From Novosphingobium sp. RL4 (GTDB taxonomy: Bacteria > Pseudomonadota > Alphaproteobacteria > Sphingomonadales > Sphingomonadaceae), in the NCBI RefSeq assembly GCF_035658495.1, contig NZ_CP141945.1, positions 1,725,501 to 1,789,500 on the forward strand: DNA of 64,000 nucleotides, written 5' to 3'. Within the stretch, counting starts at the first letter, position 1; each line of letters starts with the position of its first letter. Positions 17,854-27,280 of the stretch are shown here, in pieces. The position numbers and the translations under genes were made by a program. Below the pieces are notes generated by a model, which was not told where the DNA came from, did no database searches, and saw only the letters and a program-made list of their open reading frames with translations.

Positions 17854-19073
17854 TCTGCCGCATGCGGCTGCGCCGCTTTTGCACTTGTTCTCGCACCCAC
17901 CGTCGGAAGCGCGGCGAGGCAGGCGATTAGCCCGATCACGGCGATGGCGACGTAAGCGCTCCAGTGTGTGAGCGAGAAGTAGATCGTCGGCGTCAGGAAC
18001 GAGGCGATCGAGACGAACTGGTTTACCAATCCCGCCACGCTGCCGCCCCCGATATCCTTGGTGGAAAGTGCGGGCATCGTCGCCATGCACACGCCGGTCG
18101 CGGCGCCGTAAGTGAAGAGCCAGGCCATGAGCCCGGCTATCGCCAGAACCAGCGGGCTGGTCGGCAGGAACAGCGCGGTCTGCGCCAGGATGCCGATGAC
18201 CACCACGATGGCGAGCAGGCGCCGGGGCGGGAAATCGCGGGTGAGCAGCGCGCCGGTAACGGTTCCGCCCAGCAGGACGGCCGCGATCTTGGCGACGGCG
18301 ACGATGCTTGCCGATGCGGCAAGCGAAACCCCGTGGACCTTGGCGATGTAGGTCGCCGCGGCAAGGCTGGTGCCGTAGGAGATCATCGCGGGCATCGCCA
18401 TGGCAAGGCCGAGCATCAGGATTGCGGGATGGCGCAGCCCGGCGAACAGGCTCGTCAGTTTCTCCCGCGCGCTGGCGCCCCTTGCGCGAATCAGCGCGAC
18501 ATGGGGCAGCGCGAACGATCCGGCGGTGCAAAGCGCCATGAAGGCGCCGTGGAGCAGGATCGCCCAGCGCCACGCCTCGCCGGCGGTGAATGGCGCCGCG
18601 ATCAGCAGGCCGAGCGAGAAGCCGGTCGGCGCGTAAGTGGACCAGAGCGTCATCGCCCTGGTTCGTGCCGTGCCTTCCAGCGCGCCGATCAGCATGGCGG
18701 CGCCGCCGTTGAGAATGCCCAGATAACCGATCCCCGCCAGCAGCACGCCGAAGTTGAGCAGCCAGATGTCGTGGGCCAGCCACACTATCGCATCGGCCAG
18801 CACGAATACGGGCGATGTCAGCAGCAGGACGAGGCGAGGGCCGAGGCGGTCCACCACGCCGCCGCCGATGGTGGCGACGATCGCTGCCGGAAGCGAGAAG
18901 AGTGCTATCGTCAGGCCGATCGCCGAGGCCGGGGCGTGCAGCGATGCCGTGATCCGCAGCGCCAGCGGCGAGAGGATGCCGACGAGAGCCATGCTGCCCA
19001 GCCCGATGGCGTAGACGAGGGCTACGGTCGTCCAGTTCCCTCGCGGTCCGGTGCTTGCCATCGACACTGCCAT
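17802..19073 (-). CDS. MFS transporter (cyanate/CynX-like)
   Basis: A 423-residue major facilitator with about 12 hydrophobic segments, a GGVVDRLGPR loop between TM2 and TM3 (the MFS motif A position), and general similarity to NNP/CynX-type permeases. The start at 19073 is chosen because AAGGAG (19084-19089) lies 9-10 nt upstream. The ATG at 19082 is too close to that site. The gene ends inside the convergent SDR (52-bp antisense overlap), and its last ~17 residues are encoded opposite the SDR C-terminus. It probably imports the island's substrate (inference). Confidence 0.88.
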   Translation of the reverse strand: MAVSMASTGPRGNWTTVALVYAIGLGSMALVGILSPLALRITASLHAPASAIGLTIALFSLPAAIVATIGGGVVDRLGPRLVLLLTSPVFVLADAIVWLAHDIWLLNFGVLLAGIGYLGILNGGAAMLIGALEGTARTRAMTLWSTYAPTGFSLGLLIAAPFTAGEAWRWAILLHGAFMALCTAGSFALPHVALIRARGASAREKLTSLFAGLRHPAILMLGLAMAMPAMISYGTSLAAATYIAKVHGVSLAASASIVAVAKIAAVLLGGTVTGALLTRDFPPRRLLAIVVVIGILAQTALFLPTSPLVLAIAGLMAWLFTYGAATGVCMATMPALSTKDIGGGSVAGLVNQFVSIASFLTPTIYFSLTHWSAYVAIAVIGLIACLAALPTVGARTSAKAAQPHAADHTAVSPPSTGSIAPVR

Positions 19074-19308
19074 TGCGACCATCTCCTTGTTCGCCTCGGA
19101 GGATAGGCCGGGGTCATGATCGGACAAGGCGGGTTCGGAATCTGCACCGAGGCGTATACTTTTCGGTGAAGCGGTCCGCGGCCGATCCGGCGGGGCGTTG
19201 CCGCAGATGCAATGGGGCGATGCGGGAACGGCGTCCGCATGGCCGGTGGAAAGGGCGTAGGCTCGCGGCAGCATCAGCTCGCGATCAGAAGGAGCGAACG
19301 ATCTCGAC

Positions 19309-20613
19309 ATGAAGAACAGGCCCCACATGAAGACCCGCCTTTCGCATATGGCCCTGCTGGCGGCGGTTTCGCTGGCGGCGGGCGTTCCGCTGACCGCACA
19401 GGCACAGGCAGGATCGGCCGACCTCGGCCATATCGACGGCGACGGCGGCGTGACCGATTTCTACCGCTGGGACGGAACCATCGGCGCGCCGGGCCGGATG
19501 CTGCGGCAGGAAGCCCTGCCTGCCGAACGCACCCAGCCCGAGGCCGGCAAGGCGATGCGGGTGCTCTACAGCTCGACAAGCGGTGTAGGGCAAGGGGCCG
19601 TCGCGGTTTCCGGCATGCTGTTCCTGCCCAAGGGCAAGCCGCCGAAGGGTGGCTGGCCTATCGTCACCTGGGCGCATGGCACGACTGGTTTTGCCGATGT
19701 CTGCGCGCCTTCGTGGACCGGCACTTCGGAGCGCGACAAGGAGTATCTCGAAAAGTGGCTCGCGGCCGGTTTCGCGGTTGTCGCCAGCGATTACGAGGGG
19801 CTGGGAACCAAGGGCGTCCACCCGTACCTGATCTGGCGTTCGGAGGGACGCTCGGTGCTCGATGCGGCACGGGCGGCGCTGGGCGCATATCCCGCCGCGC
19901 TGTCCAATCGTGTACTGGTCGTCGGCCAGTCTCAGGGATCGGGCGCGGCGCTGGGGGCGACCTATCTGGCGAAGAGCTATGCGCCGCAGCTCCACATGCT
20001 GGGCACCGTGGCGACCGGACTGGTCATGACTTTCGATACCCCGCACACGGCCGACTACGTTGCCAAGTCCAATACTCTCACCGATCCGCACTACATGCCT
20101 CCCGGTTTCGCCATGCTGCGGATCGCGGGGATCGACCGGGCGCTCCATCCCGATCTGGACCCGGCCGATTTCGTGAAGCCCGCCGGCCGCCCGCTGCTGC
20201 GGACATCGCGCAAGGCCTGCCTGCACGATCTCTTCGCGCAGGCCGACAAGGAGGGGCTGACCGGGCAGCAGGTCTTCGTCGAGAATATCGATCCGATAGA
20301 CGGGACGATGAGCGCCAACTTCGATTTCCCCGATGGCCGAATGCCCGGCCCGATCTTTGCCGGTACGGGCCTTGCGGACGACATGGCGGGGACGCAGGGA
20401 CAGTACAACGCCGTCAAGGCGATGTGCGCGGCGGGCAGCAACATCCAGTGGCATACTTATCCCGGCGAGGATCACGGCAGCGCGGTGAATGCTTCGGCGC
20501 GCGATTCGATCCCCTTCGCGCGGGCCCTGCTGGCGGGAAAGGTGCCGCAATCCAATTGCGCGTCCATCACCCCGCCCGGTCCGGTCCAGAAGAAGGCCGC
20601 CACCAGCAGCTGA
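19309..20613 (+). CDS. Secreted alpha/beta hydrolase (secretory lipase family)
   Basis: A 434-residue protein with a Sec signal peptide (hydrophobic residues ~14-30, cleavage near AQAQA). The hydrolase fold shows WAHGTTG (oxyanion region, ~121-127), the nucleophile S208 in VVGQSQGS and the catalytic histidine in EDHGSAVN near residue 390. It resembles the LIP/secretory-lipase family (PF03583), so an esterase or lipase acting in the periplasm is likely. AGAAGGAG lies rather far (14 nt) from the first ATG; the in-frame ATG at 19327 is an alternative. It is divergent from the MFS gene across about 235 bp in which I see no clear operator. Confidence 0.88.
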   Translation: MKNRPHMKTRLSHMALLAAVSLAAGVPLTAQAQAGSADLGHIDGDGGVTDFYRWDGTIGAPGRMLRQEALPAERTQPEAGKAMRVLYSSTSGVGQGAVAVSGMLFLPKGKPPKGGWPIVTWAHGTTGFADVCAPSWTGTSERDKEYLEKWLAAGFAVVASDYEGLGTKGVHPYLIWRSEGRSVLDAARAALGAYPAALSNRVLVVGQSQGSGAALGATYLAKSYAPQLHMLGTVATGLVMTFDTPHTADYVAKSNTLTDPHYMPPGFAMLRIAGIDRALHPDLDPADFVKPAGRPLLRTSRKACLHDLFAQADKEGLTGQQVFVENIDPIDGTMSANFDFPDGRMPGPIFAGTGLADDMAGTQGQYNAVKAMCAAGSNIQWHTYPGEDHGSAVNASARDSIPFARALLAGKVPQSNCASITPPGPVQKKAATSS

Positions 20614-20636
20614 TCCGAACGCCCTTTCCGCAAGAA

Positions 20637-20670
20637 CGAAGGCCCCTGCCATTGGCGGGGGCCTTTTATT
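20637..20670 (+). terminator. Rho-independent terminator of the lipase gene
   Basis: AAGGCCCC (20639-20646) pairs with GGGGCCTT (20658-20665) around TGCCATTGGCG, which itself holds an inner GCC/GGC pair. A T-rich tract (TTTTATTTT) follows. Confidence 0.85.
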
Positions 20671-20764
20671 TTGGGCGCCGCCGCACAGAGCGGCTGCACG
20701 AACGAGAACGGCGGGAGCATCTCTGCCCCCGCCGCCCTGTGCGACCCTTTCGGGATAGCTGGCC

Positions 20765-23125
20765 TCAGTAGCGGTACTGCAGGGTCATGCCGACCGTGCG
20801 GGGACGATAGCTCTGGTTGTAGTAGAGCGACGAGCCGATCGAGTCGTGACCGCGCGAGAGAACGTCGCTCGAATTGAGGAGGTTCTCGACGAAGACCGAA
20901 AGGTCCACGCCGCTGAACCGGGCACCGGCGCGGGCCGAGAGGTAATTGCGGGCATCCAGTTCGGTCAGGCCGGAATCGTAGCCATAGGCGCCGGAAACCG
21001 AGGTCTGGTAGGTATGGCTGGCGAAGGTGAAGTCGCTGCGCAGATAGGCATCGACGCCCTGGCCCACTTCACGCTCGTAAGTGCCGTAGAGGTGGCCGGT
21101 CCACGAAGGGCCGCCGATGTGCTGGCCGTCGGCCTTCAGCATCAGGCCGTTGCCGCCGAATACGTCATGATCATAGGTCAGATCGACATAAGCCACGTTG
21201 CCGCCCAGCGTCAGCCCCTCGACCGGCTTTACGTCGAGCGAAAGCTCCCCGCCCTTGCCGGTGGCATTGCCCAGGTTGTAGATGAACGAGAACGAACAGG
21301 TCGGCAGGCGTACGGACTGCTGGATGTTCTTCCACTTCATCAGGTAGACGCTGGCGCCGAAGTTCACCTTGCCGCCGAAGAGGGAGTTCTTCGTGCCGGC
21401 TTCGTAGGACCACAGCGAGTCCGAGGTATAGGCGGTGGGGCTTTCGGTCAGGCCCAGCGTGGCAAGGTCGCCGGTGCACAGGTCGCTCAGGATCCTGGCC
21501 TGTGCGCCGCCGGGGCGGAAGCCCTTGGTCGCCGAGGCATAGACCATGTTGTTCGGCGCGATCTTGTACGAGATGCCGAACTTCGGCGTCCAGGCGCCTT
21601 CCTTCATGTTGGCGGTGGTGACGGTGCGGACGTTGCCGGTGGTGGTGCCGTCGCCGACGTTCACGAAGTCGAAGGCGACGTGGCTGTAGCGGATGGCGGC
21701 GGTGAGGGTCAGGTTCTCCATCGGCTTCACGTCGACGCTGCCGTAACCGGCGATCTGCTCATCCTTGGCATGGACGAGATTCACGTAGCTGAAGCGGCCG
21801 TCGTATTGCTGATAGCCGTTGATGAGCGTGCCGGGGATGCGCCCGGAGCCGGTGTAGTTGCTGAAGTCCTGCTTGGTGTGCGCGTAATAGACACCGGCGG
21901 TCCAGTCGATCAGCTTGTTGTCGTAGGACTGGAGCCGCGCTTCCTGGACGAAGTTCTTTTGCTTCATCGTCAGGTAGTCGTTGGTGTTGTCGAGATCCTT
22001 GTTGGAATAGACCCCGAACGGATTGCCCGTGCGCAGCACCGAGAAATAGGTGGCGTAGTTGAGCGTCTGTTCCTGCTTGCGGGCGAAGTACGAGGTGTTG
22101 GAGATCAGCTCGATGTTCGGCGCGATGTTCCAGTCCACCTTGAGCGAGGGGAGGTAGAACGTGTCATTGCTCGGTTCGAGGGAATAGACGCCGGTGTGGT
22201 AGTCGTTGTCCTTGGCCAGCCCGTAGCCTTCCCAGTAGTCGTCACGGGCATTGGCCTCGACGTGCTGGTAGTAGAAGCTCGGGGTGATGGTCAGGGTGTC
22301 GGTGGGCTTCCAGCCGAGCGATGCGCGGATGACGGTGGAGTTGCCCGAGTTCACGTCCTTCTTGATGACGGTGTCGGTGCCCTGTGCGACCTGGTCGATA
22401 TAGCCGCCCGAATACTGGTACCAGCCGCTCACGCGGAAGGCGAGGTTGTCTGTGATCGGGGCGCCGAAGGCGAGGCCGGCTTCGTAGCTAGGCGCGCCTT
22501 CCTCGGTGAAGGACACTTGCGAGCGGCTGTAGATGCTCAACTTGTCGTAGTTCGGGCCAGGGGTGATGAAGCGCACCGCGCCGCCTTCGGCACTGGCGCC
22601 GAACAGCGTGCCCTGCGGTCCGTAGAGCACTTCCACGCGGTCGAGATCGAAGACCTTGGGATAGGGGTTGCCCCCGTAGTAGCCGACGTTGCGAATCTGG
22701 ATCGGGGTATCGTCGATATAGATCGCGGTGGTGGCCGAACCCACGTCCGAGGCCATGCCGCGGATCGAGATGTTGCTGCCGTTATTGGCGGAAACGCCAG
22801 AGGACGGCGCGAAGTTCAGGGCAGGGGTCATTCGCGACAGGTCGTCGATGCTGCGGATGCCCTGCTGGTCCATCAGTCGCTTGTCATAGGTCGCGACCGA
22901 GATCGGCACTTCGTTGATGCTCTGCTCACGGCGCAGCGCGGTGACGACGATAGCCCCGGAATCGGAGTCGGAGCCGGTTGCCGAACGCGCGGCCTCGGCA
23001 GCTTCCTCAGCCAGCGCGGCCTGTGCCCCGCCAGCCAGCGCGATGGCGGCGCAGGACGCTGCAAGCAGCCTCAGCCGCGACGTGTGACGGGTAGTGAGCC
23101 CATTGGGATTGTTGATACGGGACAT
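20765..23125 (-). CDS. TonB-dependent outer-membrane receptor
   Basis: A 786-residue receptor. A signal peptide (residues ~18-40, ending near AQAALA) is followed by a TonB-box-like IVVTA and the plug domain (INEVPISV, GIRSIDDLSRMTPAL, ISIRGM, DRVEVLYGPQGTLFGASAEGG). A 22-strand-type barrel ends in the aromatic residue Y. ATG 23125 is chosen because AAGGGG lies about 9 nt upstream and the signal peptide follows. It is a FecA/FyuA-like subfamily common in Sphingomonadales for organic substrates. It sits between a secreted lipase and an amidohydrolase; the ligand is unknown. Confidence 0.93.
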   Translation of the reverse strand: MSRINNPNGLTTRHTSRLRLLAASCAAIALAGGAQAALAEEAAEAARSATGSDSDSGAIVVTALRREQSINEVPISVATYDKRLMDQQGIRSIDDLSRMTPALNFAPSSGVSANNGSNISIRGMASDVGSATTAIYIDDTPIQIRNVGYYGGNPYPKVFDLDRVEVLYGPQGTLFGASAEGGAVRFITPGPNYDKLSIYSRSQVSFTEEGAPSYEAGLAFGAPITDNLAFRVSGWYQYSGGYIDQVAQGTDTVIKKDVNSGNSTVIRASLGWKPTDTLTITPSFYYQHVEANARDDYWEGYGLAKDNDYHTGVYSLEPSNDTFYLPSLKVDWNIAPNIELISNTSYFARKQEQTLNYATYFSVLRTGNPFGVYSNKDLDNTNDYLTMKQKNFVQEARLQSYDNKLIDWTAGVYYAHTKQDFSNYTGSGRIPGTLINGYQQYDGRFSYVNLVHAKDEQIAGYGSVDVKPMENLTLTAAIRYSHVAFDFVNVGDGTTTGNVRTVTTANMKEGAWTPKFGISYKIAPNNMVYASATKGFRPGGAQARILSDLCTGDLATLGLTESPTAYTSDSLWSYEAGTKNSLFGGKVNFGASVYLMKWKNIQQSVRLPTCSFSFIYNLGNATGKGGELSLDVKPVEGLTLGGNVAYVDLTYDHDVFGGNGLMLKADGQHIGGPSWTGHLYGTYEREVGQGVDAYLRSDFTFASHTYQTSVSGAYGYDSGLTELDARNYLSARAGARFSGVDLSVFVENLLNSSDVLSRGHDSIGSSLYYNQSYRPRTVGMTLQYRY

Positions 23126-23482
23126 GACGCGAAACCCCTTTTCTGGTCGGAACTCTCGAATTCCCTTTCGACCCTCTCTCGCGCCACGCTTGGTCGTTTC
23201 TGTGCTCACGTGGTCCTCCACTGTCGGTTTGCCGGGTTCCCGAAGATGGTCCCGGCCTTTTGCTTGGCCGGGCTGTCCGGCACGCCGCGCCATGAAGGCA
23301 AAAATTTCCGGGCTGGACCATTGCAACTAACGAACCGACCTGTTGCCAAATCCGTGCGTTCGTCTTCCGTGTTGTCGCAAACCGAAGTCCGGACATACAT
23401 TTTGGCAACGCGCAGGGTATCTCGTCCTGCCTATGGAAGATCCCATGGCTCACATCTGGAACTGCCTTTCGGGAATGCCCAC
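23126..23482. promoter_or_regulatory. Divergent intergenic region, receptor / amidohydrolase
   Basis: 357 bp with no convincing gene. It must hold the promoters for the receptor (minus) and the amidohydrolase (plus). Long frames that read through it on both strands have no ribosome site and no family sequence. I see no clear operator repeat or riboswitch fold here. Confidence 0.5.
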
Positions 23483-24973
23483 ATGACCGGCGAGACGTCG
23501 TCCCGCCTGCTTCGTGCCGGACGCGTGATCGCGAGCGCCGACGGCAAGGTCCTGGGGCCAACCGAGATTGAGATCGGCGCGGACGGCCGCATCGCGGCCA
23601 TGCGCGCCATCCCGCCGCAGAGCCTGACGCCGGAGGAAGCCGGCGCTCTGATGATGCCAAGCCTTGCGAACGGGCACGACCATGGACGCGGGCTGAGGAC
23701 GCTGGCGTTCGGCGCGGCTGACCAGTCGCTGGAAACCTGGTTGCCCGATCTTGCGCGGCAGCCGCGTGTCGACCCCTGGCTGAACGCGGCGGTGGCGCTG
23801 GGAAGGCTTGCGCAGGGCGGGGTGGGCGCCGTCAATCACTGCCACAACACGCAGGACGGCCGGGCCCTGTTGGAGGAGGCCGAAGCCGTCTCCCGCGCAG
23901 CGCGGGACGTGGGCATACGGGTGGCCTTCGGATGGCCGTTCTTCGACCGCAATCCTTGCGTTTACGGCGACCTTGCGCGGCTGGCCGGATTTCTTCCGGA
24001 CGAACGCCGGCGCGCCGTGCTTGCCGCCGGGGCGGGGATGCGGGACCTGCAAACCAACCTTGCCCTGTTCGAGAAGGCAAAAGCGCTGGAGCACGAACAT
24101 TTCGTGCTGCAATACCACCCGGTTGCGCCGCAATGGACCCGCCCGGAAACGCTTGCCGCGATTGCCCGCGCTTCCGCCGCGGACGGGCGCCGCATTCACA
24201 TGCATCTGCTGGAAACCGAACTGCAGCGCGAATGGGCCAAGGCGCATCATCCCGGCGGGTTCCTCGCATGGCTGGACGGGCTGGGGCTCCTGAGCGATCG
24301 GCTTACCGTGGCCCATGCGGTCTGGCTCGAACCCGAAGACATCGCGCTCCTTGCCGAACGGGGGGTGACGGTCTCGATCAACATGTCCTCCAACTTGCGG
24401 CTGCGGTCGGGGGTGCCCGATCTCGCAGCGCTGCTCGATGCCGGCGTGCGCGTGGCATTCGGGCTGGACGGAATGGCGCTGGACGACGACGAGGACATGC
24501 TTCGCGAGCTTCGCCTCGCCTGGCACGTCCACGCGCGGACCTCTTCCTGCGGGCGCGGGCTCGACCCGAGCGCGGTTCTGCATGGAGCTCTGGAGGCGGG
24601 GCGCAAGTCGGTGCTGGGCAGCACGGAAGGTGCGGCCATCGCGGTGGGCGCCCCTGCCGATATCCTCGTGCTCGATTTCGCGGCGCTATCCGCGGACAAC
24701 ATCCTGCCCGAACCCGATACGATCTCTCTCGTCATCGGCAGGGCCCAGTCCCGGCATGTTCGATGCCTGCTGGTGGGAGGGCGCCGGATTGTCGAGAACG
24801 GGGCCTGTGTCGGTGTCGATCTCCCGGAGCTGGAACGCAGATTGACCGCGTCGGCGCGAGCGTCGCTTGCGGCATCTCCGCCGGACCTTGCGGCCATTGC
24901 GGAGATGCAGGGAGCAGTGGCGGCGTTCTACGGCTGCGGATGCCACCGGTCAGGCGGCCAAGACCCGATCTGA
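23483..24973 (+). CDS. Amidohydrolase (ATZ/TRZ, guanine deaminase-like family)
   Basis: A 496-residue metal-dependent hydrolase of the subtype I amidohydrolase superfamily. Metal ligands are H65 and H67 in NGHDHGRG, later histidines in HMHLLETE and VAHAVWL, and an aspartate in GLDGMALDDDEDM. The DDDED pattern recalls ATZ/TRZ-type deaminases/chlorohydrolases and SsnA-like proteins. GGGAA lies 8 nt before the ATG. The C-terminus is odd: a short cysteine-rich tail, YGCGCHRSGG. Deamination or amide hydrolysis of a ring compound imported by the adjacent receptor is inferred. Confidence 0.88.
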   Translation: MTGETSSRLLRAGRVIASADGKVLGPTEIEIGADGRIAAMRAIPPQSLTPEEAGALMMPSLANGHDHGRGLRTLAFGAADQSLETWLPDLARQPRVDPWLNAAVALGRLAQGGVGAVNHCHNTQDGRALLEEAEAVSRAARDVGIRVAFGWPFFDRNPCVYGDLARLAGFLPDERRRAVLAAGAGMRDLQTNLALFEKAKALEHEHFVLQYHPVAPQWTRPETLAAIARASAADGRRIHMHLLETELQREWAKAHHPGGFLAWLDGLGLLSDRLTVAHAVWLEPEDIALLAERGVTVSINMSSNLRLRSGVPDLAALLDAGVRVAFGLDGMALDDDEDMLRELRLAWHVHARTSSCGRGLDPSAVLHGALEAGRKSVLGSTEGAAIAVGAPADILVLDFAALSADNILPEPDTISLVIGRAQSRHVRCLLVGGRRIVENGACVGVDLPELERRLTASARASLAASPPDLAAIAEMQGAVAAFYGCGCHRSGGQDPI

Positions 24974-24995
24974 CCGGGACTATCACGATACCCGG

Positions 24996-25050
24996 CGGCA
25001 GTACCTGCGCGTTCCCCGCCAAACCTTACGGGAACGCGCAGGTGCTGCCG
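24996..25050. terminator. Long bidirectional terminator
   Basis: A 21-bp inverted repeat, 24996-25016 with 25030-25050 (CGGCAGTACCTG... and ...CAGGTGCTGCCG), has one T-G wobble and a 13-nt loop. It fills the space between the convergent amidohydrolase and the gene ending at 25052. Confidence 0.88.
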
Positions 25051-25051
25051 A

Positions 25052-27202
25052 CTATTTGACGACCACGCGGACCCGGCCGAGATTCTGGATGCGGCCGAAT
25101 GCCGTCTCGCGGTCTCCCTCACGTTGGGAAATGCCGCGCAGGGCCGGGAAGTAAGTGCCCGGTTTGTCGAACTTGTGCGTGATGGTGACGGTGGCCGTCC
25201 TGAGGCCGGCTTTCACCGGAGACTGGACCGCGAAAGTGCCGGTTCCTTCGAAATCCCACTCCGCCGCGATGACGGTGCCGGTTCCGGGCGGAACCTCGAT
25301 CGTGCCCCGGAAGGTCACGGTCTGTCCGGCGGCAATGTCCGCGCGCTCGCCGCCATTCGCCTTTAGAACGATGACCGGCTGGATGCCGCGGCGTGCGGCG
25401 GCCGTGGGCGGGACGATGATCTGCCCGTCGTCATAGCGGTAGCTGGTGGAGGCGGGCGGCGCGATGCCCTTTTCGACCCACAGCGCCACGTCGCGCAGGG
25501 CCTGGTTGAGCACAGGCACATAACTGACGGTATGGATCGCGTCCTCCTGCGTGTCGCTGTCGCCATGAAGGGCGTGGTCGGTGAACCACAGCCGGAAATG
25601 GTCGTCCGCCTTCGCGCCGAAGTGCTTGTCCACCCGCGCGCGGTACCAGTCGGCCGACCAGGGATAGGCTTCCCGGTCCCACAGGGATTCGACCAGGATC
25701 ATCTTGCCCTCGAAATTGCCCTCGGGGACCGACCCTGCCGTCGCCTTGGTGAACAGCGGCCCGAGCAGCATCGGCCGCTGGGGATAGATCGGTTTGCCGT
25801 CGGCCCCGCGGAACTGGTCCCACACCTTGAATTCGGCTTCGGGCACCTGGTGGCGATGATAGGTTTGCGCGGCGAGGAAGTTGCTGTTGTCCACCTGGAC
25901 TTCGTCGCCCGGTGCCAGCTTTGCGGCCACGGCGGGGTCGACGATACCGAAGACGGCAGTGTCCCCGTCGATGCGGCTCAGCGTCAGCCGCGCCCCTTTC
26001 GCGGCGCCCGACAGGACGATGAGGTCGCCGCCAAGGAACTGGACGGCCGGCGGCGGAGAGGACAGGCGAATGGCGACGACATATTGGGCCTCCTTGCCCT
26101 GCATCGCGGCATAGCTGTCATCGACGTTGCCGGTGGTCTTGCCGTTGGTCACGCTGGTTTCGAGCTTCTGCCGTTTTGCATCCGCGCCGGTGACAAGGGC
26201 GGCGATCGCCGCCTTGTGCTGCAGGCGATAGCCGGTGAAGCTTTCGGGATGATCGAAGCCGTAATAGCCCGGTTTGGTCCAGAAGTCCGTGAAATAGCCC
26301 GGATCCGCCATGACGACGCCGCCGTAAAGCGCGGCAAAGCCGTGGATGCCCATGGTCTTCCAACCGAACCAGGACTGAAGCGGAAAGCCCATGCGCGTCA
26401 CTTCGCGCAAGGCGGCTGCCTGCTCGGCGTTCAGCCCGGCATAGGGATCGCCGCTGCCACCGGGCTCCATGGCATCCACGATCTGCGGGAACTTGCCTTC
26501 CAGCAGGCGCATGGCATGCATTCGCACGGTGAAGCTGTTGGGGATCGCCATGCTGGAACCGAGCACATGCGGGACCGCGCCGTCCCAGACGCCGCGCGTG
26601 TTCTCCATCGATCCCACGGTGCGATAGGCGCCCCCGCTGCCGCCATAGGCATAGCCGTAAGGCCGTTTGCCGCCGTACATCTGGAGCGCCACGACGCGCG
26701 AATACTGGGCCGCCGCCGCATTGGCACGGTAGGCGCCGATGGTGGGGTCCTTTGAACCGAACCCCGCCACAGCCGGTCCGCCGCCGTTGGTTTCCACGAA
26801 GTATCCGCCGCTGGAGATCGAGAAGGAGATCTTGTCATTGGCGGGCGAAGTGGGTTGCTGGGCCAGGTTCTCGTTGTCGGGCGCGGGGGTGAAGTGCTGG
26901 AAGAACCGCCCCTGATATTGCCCTTTCGGCGGGAAGTAGAAGGAGAAGCGCGTGTCGGTCCCCTTGAAGCCGCCATGGACGTAGCGATGGCGGACCGGTG
27001 CGTCCCGCCATTCGTCGATATCGATATAGGGCTGCGCGAAGACCGGATCGGGGATCGGCGCGCTTGCGGGCGTGGTTTCGGTACCGGCGGGCGATCCCTG
27101 TGCCATCGTCCCTCCTGCCATTCCCCCTGCGAGCAGGGTCGAGGTCAGGGCAAGCCTGACGAATTTGCCGGTGATGCCGCTATTCTTGCGCGCGCGTTTC
27201 AT
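25052..27202 (-). CDS. Secreted alpha/beta-hydrolase-like protein with C-terminal PKD-like domain
   Basis: A 716-residue exported protein. A signal peptide spans residues ~12-36 (LALTSTLLAGGMAGG, cleavage near MAQG). A GxSxG nucleophile elbow, YGGSGGAYR, places a candidate catalytic serine at S189. WFTDHALHGD near residue 560 is a candidate for the histidine. The last ~90 residues read as a PKD/Ig-like domain (GQTVTFRGTIEVPPGTG, AEWDFEGTG, HKFDKPGTY). It resembles uncharacterised sphingomonad proteins distantly like tannase/feruloyl esterase, and the exact reaction is unknown. It is transcribed away from the second receptor, with a 78-bp gap, so the two probably form an operon. Confidence 0.75.
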   Translation of the reverse strand: MKRARKNSGITGKFVRLALTSTLLAGGMAGGTMAQGSPAGTETTPASAPIPDPVFAQPYIDIDEWRDAPVRHRYVHGGFKGTDTRFSFYFPPKGQYQGRFFQHFTPAPDNENLAQQPTSPANDKISFSISSGGYFVETNGGGPAVAGFGSKDPTIGAYRANAAAAQYSRVVALQMYGGKRPYGYAYGGSGGAYRTVGSMENTRGVWDGAVPHVLGSSMAIPNSFTVRMHAMRLLEGKFPQIVDAMEPGGSGDPYAGLNAEQAAALREVTRMGFPLQSWFGWKTMGIHGFAALYGGVVMADPGYFTDFWTKPGYYGFDHPESFTGYRLQHKAAIAALVTGADAKRQKLETSVTNGKTTGNVDDSYAAMQGKEAQYVVAIRLSSPPPAVQFLGGDLIVLSGAAKGARLTLSRIDGDTAVFGIVDPAVAAKLAPGDEVQVDNSNFLAAQTYHRHQVPEAEFKVWDQFRGADGKPIYPQRPMLLGPLFTKATAGSVPEGNFEGKMILVESLWDREAYPWSADWYRARVDKHFGAKADDHFRLWFTDHALHGDSDTQEDAIHTVSYVPVLNQALRDVALWVEKGIAPPASTSYRYDDGQIIVPPTAAARRGIQPVIVLKANGGERADIAAGQTVTFRGTIEVPPGTGTVIAAEWDFEGTGTFAVQSPVKAGLRTATVTITHKFDKPGTYFPALRGISQREGDRETAFGRIQNLGRVRVVVK

Positions 27203-27280
27203 GCCGCAGGTTCCGTATGCTCGTGAGGAAAGGGTGCCGCCGCCGCCCCGGAGAGCGGGCGGCGACGGGGAGACGGCCGA

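Noticed and set aside
20846..23482. Very long plus-strand frame running opposite the first TonB receptor into the amidohydrolase
   Set aside because: Upstream of 23483 it is the antisense shadow of the receptor, with no family sequence. Only the part from 23483 is a real gene.
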